Shown piece by piece: positions 36,639 through 47,132 of a stretch of DNA of 64,000 bases. The notes below the pieces were generated by a model. That model saw nothing but the letters and a program-made list of their open reading frames with translations, was not told the DNA's origin and did no database searches. Position 1 is the stretch's first letter, and each line of letters starts with the position of its first letter. The stretch covers positions 85,973,495-86,037,494 of the forward strand of contig JALGPY010000005.1 in assembly GCA_023055425.1 (NCBI GenBank). Direction: 5' to 3'. The stretch comes from Linanthus parryae (lineage: Eukaryota > Streptophyta > Magnoliopsida > Ericales > Polemoniaceae). Both the position numbers and the translations under genes were made by a program.

Positions 36639-37106
36639 CTAAACGAGGATGGGATTATGGTCATACACTGGACAATGTAGATGTTGACGTGTAGCCACTT
36701 GATACATCTCCCTCCAATTTTCATTCCCAGCCTCTCTATCTAACCTCTTCTTTACATTGTCTCGATTCTCTCTCCCATTTGTCCAAGTGTATACAAACCC
36801 ATCATATCCAAGATCAATCAGGTTCATTTCTGCCAAAACATCCACAAAACCTAGGATCTGACTTCTATTAAGAACACAGACACCCTCGTACTTGAAAATT
36901 GAGACAATTTCATTGAAATCTCCTGCTACATTCCAAGCCTCATCACCATACGATTTTAGCCTCCGAAGCAACTCCCAAGAATGACACGTTTGGGAAGCTT
37001 TCAGATGGCCATAGAAACCCGTAAAATAAAAAACATCATTTGCATTATGTATATACTCTATAACGAACATGAAAATGACTGTAGGAAATGAGATACACAG
37101 AAACAT
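36639..37106 (-). pseudogene. LINE ORF2 endonuclease domain
   Basis: A 155-codon open frame has FYFTGFYGHL, SWELLRRLKSY, WNVAGDFNEIVS, FVDVLAEMNLIDLGYDGFVY, TWTNGRENRDNVKKRLDR and CPVYDHNPILV. This is the exonuclease-endonuclease-phosphatase order with the GDFN and DH motifs of plant L1 endonuclease. The conserved Ser of the usual SDH motif is Tyr here. A frame-broken remnant of the RT start lies about 400 bp downstream on the same strand. Confidence 0.8.
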
Positions 37107-37457
37107 CTCCTCCCCAAAGTAAAGCTAAACCACTTACATGCCTCTTCTAGGAACTATGCATGTATTAGCATACCTCAGCCGTAGCCTCTGCTTATCACTT
37201 TTATTTCTACACAACTTAGTTTCAGAAATAAATAGTAAGCTTGGTACCTTCCTCTTCACCAGAAAAGTGAAGGGAATTGAACGTGCAAGGGTTTCCCAAC
37301 TCTCACACGTTCCAAGCTAATATCATCACGGCTCTCGGAAGAGGTGGGCCACGCCAACCTACGTTGTTTCAATGGTTTGTCCTTCTTCATCCTCACTGCC
37401 CTCATGTTGTCTTCCCCTCTTTACCCCTTTTGGAGTCATAACTTTACCACAATTGGT

Positions 37458-37462
37458 ATCCT
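37458..37462. repeat. Target site duplication ATCCT, left copy
   Basis: ATCCT immediately precedes the LTR start at 37463 and is repeated at 49744-49748 after the other LTR. Confidence 0.85.
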
Positions 37463-37778
37463 TAATAACTGGATCACTTCACTACTGCATTGGGCCTCTC
37501 TACAAGCCCAAACCGAAGCCCACAAGACCAGCCCTCATTCTAGTGATGCCCACTCTTTACTATTGTAAATACCCATTACTTATAAGGGTATATTTGTCAT
37601 TTCCATATCTTCAGTAACCAAAATGATTTCCTTCCATTAGATTGTATCCGTACGATTCATGTCGTTAGATCGAGACTATATAATGTCTCTTTGTCTCTGT
37701 AAACAGCTTATGTGAGATTCATTTCATTATCATCGTCTTCTTCGTCTTCTCTCTACCAAACCCTAACGGGTTCTTTCA
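37463..37778 (+). repeat. 5' LTR of the Copia element
   Basis: Runs from TAATAACTGGATCAC to GGGTTCTTTCA; the PBS follows at once. A TATA-like TATATAATG lies at about 37677. It aligns with 49427-49743 over its full length. Confidence 0.85.
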
Positions 37779-37790
37779 TGGTATCAGAGC
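37779..37790 (+). other. Primer binding site, initiator-Met tRNA
   Basis: TGGTATCAGAGC abuts the LTR end without a spacer. Confidence 0.9.
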
Positions 37791-37796
37791 CTCTCA

Positions 37797-39057
37797 ATGG
37801 CTCTCGCCTCCCATACACCGGCTACACAACCCTTGTATCTTCTATCCAATATAAATAATTTGCTTCCCTTCAAGCTTGATTCTACAAATTTTGTCTTATG
37901 GAAACATCAAATCTCTTCCATTTTTCGTACGCATACACTATACGGATACCTTGACGGTTCCATACCCTGTCCTCCATCGATTATTACCACCGATGGTGCT
38001 CCGGTTACAAATCCGGCGTATACAGCCTGGCAGCTTCAAGATCAGGCAGTTTTGACCATTTTAAATGCCACTCTCTCTCAAGAATCCTTAACTCTTGTTA
38101 TTGGATCTCTTACTTCCCGTGATGCCTGGCTCGTTCTTGAAAGACGCTATGCATCCCTCACCAGATCTAATATCTTTTTTACTCAAAGCAGAGTTTCACA
38201 ACCTCCGAAAAGGTTCTGATTCGATAGATCTGTACATGCAGCACCTCAAATCCATCCATGACAGGCTCGCGGCGGCTGGCGTCCTTACCGCAGACGAAGA
38301 TCTTCTCCTCTACGCCCTCAATGGACTCCCGCCGGAGTACAACTCTTTCCGCTCCTCTCTGCGCATCCATTCAGAACCGATCCCCTTTGAGGAACTTCAT
38401 GTTCTTCTCAAGGTGGAAGAACAGATGCATGCATCTCATTTGCCGGTGGACAATCTATCTAATCCGACCGCTTTCTACCACAAACGCGGTGGAATCGGTG
38501 GTGGCGGTCGGAAACCTAACAGCCAGAGGGGCGGAGGTCGTTTCGGTCATCGAGGTGGTGGCGGTGGCCGATTCGAACCCAGAGGAGGCCGTTCCTATTC
38601 TGGATCTGGGTCAAACCCGAACCATGGATCCGGATATGGAGGCGGATCCGGGTCCTGGTATGGTAACGGTTCAAATACTGGTTCGGGTCGCGGTTCGGGT
38701 CGCTCCTGTTACAGAGGCAGAGGCGGTTCGGGTCGTGGTTCAAACCCTATTAACTGCCAGATCTGTGGCTATGATTACCATTCTGCAATTGACTGCTATC
38801 ACAGAATGGATTATGCTTACCAGGGCAAGCATCCTCCAGAACAGCTCTCTGCAATGGCTGCCTCAACCTCATCTCAACATGATCAACCTCCAACTTCTGA
38901 TCTATGGCTCACAGATACTGGTGCATCGAACCACTTGACTGCTCTGTCTCTTGCTGAACCATACTCTGGAAATGATTCAGTCACCGTCGGTAACGGCTCT
39001 TCTCTCCCTATTCAGAACTCCGGTACTGCCTATCTCTCTACATCAAACAACTCTTAG
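37797..39057 (+). pseudogene. Copia gag and start of protease
   Basis: ATG at 37797 (MALASHTPATQPLYLLSN) opens a UBN2-type gag: LLPFKLDSTNFVLWKHQISS and LYGYLDGS in frame one. A frameshift near 38175 at a T-run leads to KAEFHNLRKGSDSIDLYMQ in the next frame. A Gly/Arg-rich linker (38500-38740) leads to a knuckle CQICGYDYHSAIDC (CX2CX4HX4C pattern with Tyr before His) at 38757. The protease box WLTDTGASNHLT follows at 38904. The frame ends at a TAG at 39055. Gag-like domains sit in usual Copia order. Confidence 0.85.
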
Positions 39058-39900
39058 GTGCTTTCTAATATGTTACATGTTCCCGGTCTATCTGTTAACT
39101 TACTATCTTTTCACAAATTTTGTTGTGATCACAACACACGCTTTGTTTTTGATAAAAATTTGTTTTTATGTCCAGGACATATCTACGAATCAAATCCTTT
39201 TTCAAGGACCTAGTAAAAACGGCCTTTACCCTCTGTCTTCTCTGTCTGCACCATCAAAACCCCAAGCATTTTCGGGTCAAAGAGTCAAATCTCATTTGTG
39301 GCATTCAAGACTTGGCCACCCCTCTTCTTTAGTCTTATCAAAATGTGTTAACTGTTTATCTCCTTCTGTTAAGTTATCCACAAATATTGATACTATGTGT
39401 GAATCGTGTCTTGATGGAAAAATGTCTAGATTACTTATAATTTGTCCGAAACTGCTACTACAACACCTTTGAACTTGCTCCACACTGATGTTTGGGGCCT
39501 GCATCTACTCTCTCTTTTAACGGTTTAAAATATTATGTGCTATTTATCGATGACTGCTCTAGGTTTACTTGGTTATTTCCTCTAACGTTGAAATCTTAAG
39601 TATCATATGTCTTTGCTACTTTCAAGTTATTTATTGAAAATTTGTTAGGATATTCTATCAAAATTCTTAGAACAGATGGTGGGGGTGAATATGTTGCTTA
39701 CACCTCTTAGAAATTTCTTCAAGAACATGGTATTTCACATAAAAAATCATGTCTTTACACACCACAACAAAATGGTATTGCTGAAAGGAAACATAGACAC
39801 ATAATAGAAACTGCTGTTACATTGTTGCATAATGCTTCTCTTCCCAAATTGTTTTGGTATCATGCTGTAGCCACTGCAGTTACTTTTATTAATAGAATGC
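39058..39900 (+). pseudogene. Copia protease end and integrase, 5' part
   Basis: VLSNMLHVPGLSVNLLS (39060) is the usual end of Copia protease. LWHSRLGHPSS (39297) is the GAG-pre-integrase box, and HTDVWG (39480) holds the first integrase Asp. LRTDGGGEY (39668) keeps the second Asp. TPQQNGIAERKH (39760) holds the Glu. Frames change repeatedly and stops occur. The coding DNA is interrupted after 39900 by the LTR element; the frame resumes exactly at 47133 when one copy of the target duplication is removed. Confidence 0.8.
39896..39900. repeat. Target site duplication AATGC, left copy
   Basis: AATGC precedes the LTR start at 39901 and recurs at 47128-47132. Confidence 0.9.
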
Positions 39901-41687
39901 TGATAACTCTCTATTAGAGTTAAATTTCTTGCACGTTTTATATCGTTTTGCGTGCTTTCCGGGTTGATAATCTTAGTTTTACACTATGATTAGAGAGATA
40001 ACGTAGAATCTTTGCTCTAGGCATGATATTGTTAATCCAGGCGTTTCTCGCATTATTTTATAGATTTTTGTCACGTTTGATCACACGGGTTGTGTTTCGT
40101 GTTGTTTTGGCAGGAAACAGAGCTTGGGAGTTGAAGCGGAGAGGGGAAACAAGCTTTGGAAATTTTCGGGAGCTTAAACGAAGAAGAAATCGCGAAGAAA
40201 CAGTGAAAATACATGAAAAGGGGAGGCAAATGCAATTTAATAAAGTTTTACTTTGACCCCCTGGATGGAAAATGGCCAAACACTTAGTGAAATTTTGATG
40301 GCCAACGTCATAGCAACTCACTGGAATTGCAGTATCACAATTGTGATCACAAGATCACCCGCAAGACCACAGTGTGATCCTATGATCACAAAAAGGTGAT
40401 CCTATGATCACAAAAAGGTGATCCTATAATCACAAGATTACCCGCAAGACAACAATGTGATCCTATGATCACAAAAAGGTGATCCTATGATCAGAATATC
40501 ACCCGCAAGACAACAAAATGTGATCCTATGATCACAAAAGGTGATCAGAATACCACAAACTAGATCTTACGTGGGATTAAAAGAAGGAAAAAAAAAAGAA
40601 CAGAGGGAAGAAAGAAAAAGACTCACGCATGGAGAAGGAGAGAGGAGCCTAGGGTTCAAGAGGAGGGCTCCTCCATTGAAGATCTAGGTTTTTCTTCTTA
40701 TTCTTCTTCTTCCTCTCTCAATCTTTGTATGGAGAAACTTGTAAGTTTTTTTTTGTTTTATTACTATTTGCTGAACTCCATTGCTAGGCTTCTCTAGAGA
40801 GCCTAGGATTATGTAGACGATGAATTTTTCCGGATTTTAATCTTTGTTTCATTGATTTCTTCTATTGAATGGATGTTAGTTCTTCAATCTTGTTAATGAT
40901 CTTAGTAAATTGACACGACTAAGATAGGAATTGATAATCAATGAACTAGGGTTTGCTCATAGGATGAATCATGCTTAAAGTTGATTAAGTTCTAAATCAA
41001 ATTTGTTCATAATCTATGCTTACTTCTTAATGGGGATGGAGTAATTAATCGGAACCGTTAGTTGGCTTGTGAAGTGCGCGACAGTGACTTTAACTAGCTA
41101 GGATGAGATATGAGCATCAATCCCGAATCACCGAGACCGAAAAGGAGAAGTGTTAGGATTGACCTAGTGTGGGTAGATTTGGTAGGATTATTACGGGGTT
41201 TCGTGAAACGGTGGACCGACAGGACCCGTTATCGTGCCAGTAGATGACCTGCTAGAATGGACCGGTAGACAACATGAGACCAAGAGGAGATTGTAGTCAA
41301 CCGAGACGTAAAATGACATGAGACCGACAGGAGATTGTCATAGCTTATTACCTGGCTTGATTATGATATAATTAACGTGTTACTCAGATAATACGGAAAT
41401 CGTCTGCAGCCCTAGGTGATGTACAAATCGCCTAGTTTCCCCATATTTGTTCGATAAAAAAAAATAAAAAAAAAATATTAGTTTAGTTGTTTATTATAAT
41501 ATTCAGTCACTTGTTTGTGGGTGAGAACTCTTTAATCTCAATCTTCTTCCTTGTACCGTATTCTAAATTAAGAACTAATTAAATAGTCTCGAGTCTGTCC
41601 TCGTGAGATCGATAACTCGGGGTTGAAATACCACCCCTATATTACTTGACCGTGCGCTACGTTTAAACGCGTTAGTAAATCGCGTCA
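39901..41687 (+). repeat. 5' LTR of the Athila-like element
   Basis: From TGATAACTC to AATCGCGTCA. It contains a tandem set of GTGATCCTATGATCACAAAA units at about 40330-40560. It matches 45362-47127 with only scattered differences. Confidence 0.9.
40330..40560. repeat. Palindromic GATC-rich repeats inside LTR
   Basis: There are about seven units of GTGATCCTATGATCACAAAA-type sequence, each an imperfect palindrome, separated by ATCACCCGCAAGACNACAA spacers. The same set is in the 3' LTR at 45790-46000, and a related set (GTGATCCTAGGATCAC) lies in the LTR fragment at 34057-34190. Confidence 0.85.
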
Positions 41688-41712
41688 AGTTTTTGGCGTT
41701 GTTGCCGGGGAC
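41688..41712 (+). other. Primer binding site (tRNA-Asp type)
   Basis: AGTTTTTGGCGTTGTTGCCG continues GGGACA. It resembles the complement of the tRNA-Asp 3' end (TGGCGCCGTTGCCGGGG) with two differences, and starts directly after the LTR. Confidence 0.85.
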
Positions 41713-41760
41713 AACGGTAGATTATTTAGTTATAAGTTAGTTTAGAGTACTTTTATTTTA

Positions 41761-43032
41761 GTGTTATTTTTAATCTTTTTATTCTTTATCTTTGTGCTTC
41801 ACGGGTCTTGTGAGTCTTTTTTCTCAGGAGCGTATGAAGCAGGAGTTGTTCTAAGCATGTGGAGCGAAAACTATTATTCGGGTCCCCCCTACTGTATCTA
41901 TTGCAGGGGTAACCATGAAGAAGAGGAAGCATGCATGACTTGGTGCTATGGATGTGGCATTTGGCACAATTATAGAGACCCATGTCGAGTTCATCCACCC
42001 CAGCTCCATCAGCAACCAAAAGAGGATTCAGGGATAACTATGGCGCATATGTGGGAGATGATAAATTTAAATACGAAGCCAGTAGAGGAGTTGGAGCTGC
42101 GAGTGGCAAGGTATTCAGATACACAAGAGCCACAAACGGAATCCTTGCCACATGACATTGAGCCTCAAACAGAGCCTCCATCACCACCACCACAAGAGGA
42201 TGGTTCTGACGTCCCTGATTGGCTTCCATATTTGCGAGATATGCAGAAGAATTTTTGGGCTAAAATGGAGCAAGAACGAGAGTCTGCACCGTGAGCTGCA
42301 GTTGTGGAAGAAGAGGTATCTGAGTTGAGCGAAGAATGCATTGCCCATGAGCCAGTTGTTGACTTTTCTAATTATGAGGACTCAGAATCTGATTCAGACT
42401 GGGGTGGACCTGTGTGCCCAAGATGGGAAGACATTTTGTATTGCGAACCAAGACCGCAAGCGCCCTCACATCCTTGGCATGAATGGGAAGACACCGGCAT
42501 TGGAAGCATGTGGTATGCCGATGATGAAGCTGATGAAGCACTTGTTCCCATACCTATTGAGGTAAAAGCCCCTACTCATACTTTTGAAGAATTCTCCATA
42601 TCTCATATTAATCAAGTCTGTGATGATTTGGAAAGACTTGTGTATGGAGATTCTTATGGGGAAGAGCATCATGATAAATTTTCAATTTCTTGTCATATTG
42701 GCCACTCTATTGATGATATACATGCGATAGTCAAGGATTTGGAAATTAATAAGTGTGGGGGTGTGGATGAATTGCATGGGTCATTTGATGAGAATCTAGC
42801 ACCAAAGAGGTATTACTGGAATGACTTTATGGAGAGCAACGCATTTGAACCCAGTGGTACTTGGTGGAAGCTGATAAAAAAGATAAATTGCAAGATGAAA
42901 AGAGTTAGCTTTCACAGCTGTCCACCATCGCCAGAGCACAAGGGTGCTCGTGAGAAAAGGCTTATCGAGAAGAGATGGTGGAATAAGAAGAAGTGGAGGG
43001 ATAAAGCAGTCTCCACTTTCCTTTTCGGTTGA
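41761..43032 (+). pseudogene. ORF of the Athila-like element, zinc-knuckle-like
   Basis: Two open stretches, 41761-42294 and 42304-43032, are in the same frame, separated by one TGA at 42292-42294. They make one protein of about 420 residues. The N-terminus begins with a hydrophobic stretch MLFLIFLFFIFVLHGSC; the second ATG at 41857 (MWSENYYSG) may be the real start. A CX2C pair (CIYC) and CYGCGIWHNYRDPC (CX2CX3HX5C) resemble a zinc knuckle at residues 44-76. The middle is Pro/Gln/Glu-rich, then strongly acidic (NYEDSESDSDWGG). The C-terminus is basic (REKRLIEKRWWNKKKWRDK). There is no pol motif. A nucleic-acid-binding gag-like role is an inference from the knuckle and basic tail. Confidence 0.55.
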
Positions 43033-45361
43033 GGTAACCGGGTCGGGCTGTCGACCTTAAATTACAAGCGCTCCTTGGGAGGCAACCCAATGTAGATTAG
43101 GATACAATTTGTTTATATTTTTGCTTTTAGTTCTCCATATTTGATTTTGAGGGGTCAGAGAGAGTTTTGTTAATTCTTCCAATCAGTTTGCAAGGACATA
43201 TGTACAGAAGACGCTCCGGGTTCCCCTTCTTGATGCGCGCGATAGAGAATGTTGAGCAGGCGCATCGGAATTCGGACGCGAGGTGAGACTTTTCCGGAAA
43301 CTGTCAACAGTCCACAAGACCCCTTCTTGTTGCAGTTTCGCGGCAACGGTGCCCATGTAAGTGCGGGCACCACTGGTATCTCTAACTCTCTCTATTCTAC
43401 GTTTTGAGCGATAATTGTGTAGATCCACCGCCAACACATTTATGAGAGGACACCTCCTACTTGATCTCTAAATTCGTTGAGGTCAACGAAACGCTTAAGT
43501 GTGGGGGAGTTTGTGTATAATTTCACCAGCCATGTTTTTTCTTGCATAGCCTTGTTACATGTAGTTTCTGTAGTACTGTGTTAATGTGGTTAGTGTAATG
43601 TGGTGTGATATTGTCGTATTGTGTTAGATTTAAATATTTTGCATTGTTAGCACTTTTACTTTATTGAGTTCCCCTACACATTCGTTAAGTTGTTAATCGA
43701 CTTGGCAAAGAGCATATAGAGTTAGGATAAAAAAACAAAAGAAAAAAAAATCAAAAATTCAAAAATAATAAAAATTAAAAACTTTTTAGAAAGGGCAATC
43801 GAAGAGAGTGAATGTGGAGAGGGCTTAATGATAGAACTCCTATGGAGTATGAAATCTGAGGTGAGGTAGACTCGAGAATCTGGAGTAGGAAGACTTATAG
43901 GGCTAATGCACATTAGAAATGCGAGTAGATGCCTCTCAGACTGGTTATCCTACTAGCGCTGCACCACGTCACTTAGGTAGACGTCAACCCTCCTCGTAGT
44001 GGCAACGGAACAGCTGTGCGAGTGATGTTTATGGGGGCCTCACGTCCCGTCTCACAGCCTAGGTCCACTAGTTACCCCTTTTGATCCATTTACCCCTTTT
44101 AATCACAGCCTCTAGCCTAGGAAGCCGTTCCTTGTGACGTGCATCACTAGTTAGAATGGTCCCTTCCTATGCGTCATGATAGAGGGAGTTGAGTTAGAGA
44201 TGTTCGATGAGGGTGTGCTGAATTGATACATCTTACGTGGATTCTCTTACATGTCGTCTTTTTGAGGGGATGTGAGGGTGAGTTAGAGACGGTAGCACAC
44301 TTCGGTGTGGCGGTGAGTCATGTCCTTACACCACGATCACAGGTGGAGTACCGTAGTGCGTGATATTCTTTCCGCACGTCATGGGGTGGGTGTTGGTTGA
44401 TCTTATAGGAGGTCGTGCTTATGCTGCATTTATATTCTCTATATCTTAGTTGATGAGGAGGATCGGTTGGAAAATCACGTTTACACATTGACTACCGGGT
44501 TTTTGATATGAATTACATCGAGTGTGGGGGTGTCGACATCTATTTTGATTACACTACCGGTTTGACACATTCCACCCCCACGTTATTTGATACTTGGATA
44601 TCCTTGGATATTACTATCATTATTGTTGGCTCCATGGAATTTGTTAGAAGAAAAAAAAAATAGAAAGAAAAGAAAAACAGAAATTGAAAGTGAAAGGGAA
44701 TAAGGAGCGAAAATTGAACTTCATGAAAACCGGGGAGATTAGCTATGGATCTTGATCACTCTTTCGTATTCGTGGCCGCGAGAACGGCGTTGGACCAAGA
44801 TTGAGGGAATGAGGGCCGGAGTAGTGAGATTCGGTGGGTTCCTTGGATTTTGGTGAGGGAGTGTGAAAATCGGGTTTTTGTGAGTTGTATCATGACGCCT
44901 AGGATTACGTTTCTAAATATCCTATCCAACCCGTCCTAAGTCGTAAGCAGTGTGAACCCGTGGATAAATAGCTCGGATGGTAAGTGCTAGGGATATGTTT
45001 GACGAGTGTGCGGAAGCAATGTCTTAAGTGTTCGTGCCCGTTCTGTCTAACGAAACTGGCCGCAAGTTCTACCGATCACCAAAGTTAAAAGAATTTCCGA
45101 GGGAATATGAGAGCCTTATGGATTGCCGATTTACTTTTCGAGATTGCCCGATCTCTAGCTAAAAAGAAAAAAAATATTTGTGTTGTTTTAATTTTTTCAT
45201 TGTATAAAATCGAGTTGCATTGTCTATAGTCATGTAGATTGCATTGTGTGTGTGAGTTGCTTGTGTCACATGGCTAGTAAAGTTTTCTGCAATTCGGTGG
45301 ATTAAAACGTAGTGTAAGGTTTGATTTTGCTCGGGACAACCAAAAAGATAGTGTGGGGATT
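43033..45361 (+). other. Non-coding 3' internal region of the Athila-like element
   Basis: No significant ORF. It contains the GGGAGGCAACCCAA motif (43077), two copies of an AAGTGTGGGGGAG-type purine motif (43497 and, as GAGTGTGGGGGTG, 44519), A-rich tracts (43735-43780, 44650-44690), and the polypurine tract GTGTGGGGATT directly before the LTR at 45362. The recurrence of AGTGTGGGGG inside the element may be relics of internal plus-strand priming sites. Confidence 0.6.
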
Positions 45362-47127
45362 TGATAACTCTCTATTAGAGTTATATTTCTTGCACGTTTT
45401 ATATCGTTTTGCGTGCTTTCCGGGTTGATAATCTTAGTTTTACACTATCATTAGGGAGATAACGTAGAATCTTAGCTCTAGGCATGATACTGTTAATCCA
45501 AGCGTTTCTCGCATTATTTTATAGATTTTTGTCACGTTTGATCGCCAGGTTGTGTTTCGTGTTGTTTTGGCAGGAAACAGAGCTTGGGAGTTGAAGCGGA
45601 GAGAAAAAACAAGCTTTGGAAATATTCGGGAGCTTAAACGAAGAAGAAATCGTGAAGAAACAGTGAAAATACATGAAAAGGGGAGGCAAATGCAATTTAA
45701 TAAAGTTTCACTTTGACCCCCTGGATGGAAAATGGCAAACACTTAGTGAAATTTTGATGGCCAGCATGATAGCAACTCACTCGAAGTGCAAGATCACAAT
45801 TGTGATCACAAGATCACCCGCAAGACCATAATGTGATCCTATGATCACAAAAAGGTGATCCTATGATCACAAGATCACCCGCAAGACCACAATGTGATCC
45901 TATGATCACAAAAAGGTGATCCTATGATCAGAAGGTCACCCGCAAGACAACAAAATGTGATCCTATGATCACAAAAGGTGATCACAAGACCACAAACTAG
46001 ATCTTACGTGGGATTAAAAGAAGGAAAACAAAAAGAACGGAGGGAAGAAAGAAAAAGACTCACGCAAGGAGAAGGAGAGAGGAGGCTAGGGTTCAAGAGG
46101 AGGGCTCCTCCATTGAAGATCTATGTTTTTCTTCTTCTTCTTCTTCCTCTCTCAATCTTTTTATGGAGAAACTTGTAAGTTTTGTTTGGTTGATTTCTAT
46201 TAGCTAAACTCCATTGCTAGGCTTCTCTACAGAGCCTAGGATTATGTAGACGATGAATTTTTCCGGATTTTTAATATTTGTTTCATGCTTATTGATTTCT
46301 TCTATTGAATGGATGTTAGTTCTTCAATCTTGTTAATGATCTTAGTATATTGACACGACTAAGATATGAATTGATAATCAATGAACTAGGGTTTGCTCAT
46401 AGGATGAATCATGCTTAAAGTTGATTAAGTTCTAAATCAATTTTGTTCATAATCTATGCTTACTTCTTAATGGGGATGAAGTTATTAATCGGAACCGTTA
46501 GTTGGCTTGTGAATTGCGCGACAGTGACTTTAACTAGCTAGGATGAGATATGAGCATCAATCCCGAATCACCGAGACCGAAAAGGAGAAGTGTTAGGATT
46601 GGCCTAGTGTGGGTAGATTCGGTAGGATTATTCCGGGGTTTCGTGAAATGGTTGACCGACCGGACCCGTTATCGTGCCAATAGATGACCTTCTAGAACGG
46701 ACCGGTAGACAACATGAGACCGAGAGGTGATTGTAGTCAACCGAGACGTAAAATGACATGAGACCGACAGGATATTGTCATAGCTTATTACCCGTCTTGA
46801 TTATGATATAATTAACGTGTTACTCAGATAATCCGGAAATCGTCTGCAGCCCTAGGTGATCTAGAGATCACCTAGTTTCTCCATATTTGTTTAAAAAAAT
46901 AAAAATAAAAAAATATTAGTTTAGTTGTTTATTTTAATATTCAGTCACTTGTTTGTGGGTGACGAACTCTTTAATCTCAATCTTCTTCCTTGTACCATAT
47001 TCTAAATTAAGAACTAATTAAATAGTCTCGAGTCTGTCCTCGTGAGATCGATAACTCGGGGTTGAAATACCACCCCTATATTACTTGACCGTGCGCTTGC
47101 GTTTAAACGCGTTAGTAAATCGCGTCA
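45362..47127 (+). repeat. 3' LTR of the Athila-like element
   Basis: Same termini as the 5' LTR and the same palindromic repeat block at 45790-46000. The small open frames on both strands are shadows. Confidence 0.9.
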
Positions 47128-47132
47128 AATGC
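47128..47132. repeat. Target site duplication AATGC, right copy
   Basis: Follows the LTR end AATCGCGTCA and matches 39896-39900. Confidence 0.9.

Larger units (their letters stand above)
39901..47127 (+). mobile_element. Athila-like non-autonomous LTR element (LARD type)
   Basis: LTRs at 39901-41687 and 45362-47127, tRNA-Asp-type PBS, purine tract GTGTGGGGATT before the 3' LTR, and TSD AATGC. The internal 3.7 kb holds one ORF with a single in-frame stop, then non-coding DNA including CTCCTTGGGAGGCAACCCAA at 43071, a phrase common in Athila-like elements. No protease, RT or integrase motif is present on either strand. It depends on another element for mobility. It sits inside the integrase coding region of the Copia element. 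Confidence 0.9.

Noticed and set aside
38258..38938. 226-codon plus-strand frame overlapping Copia gag
   Set aside because: Alternative frame of the Gly-rich gag linker; the frame with the CX2C knuckle and protease box is the coding one.
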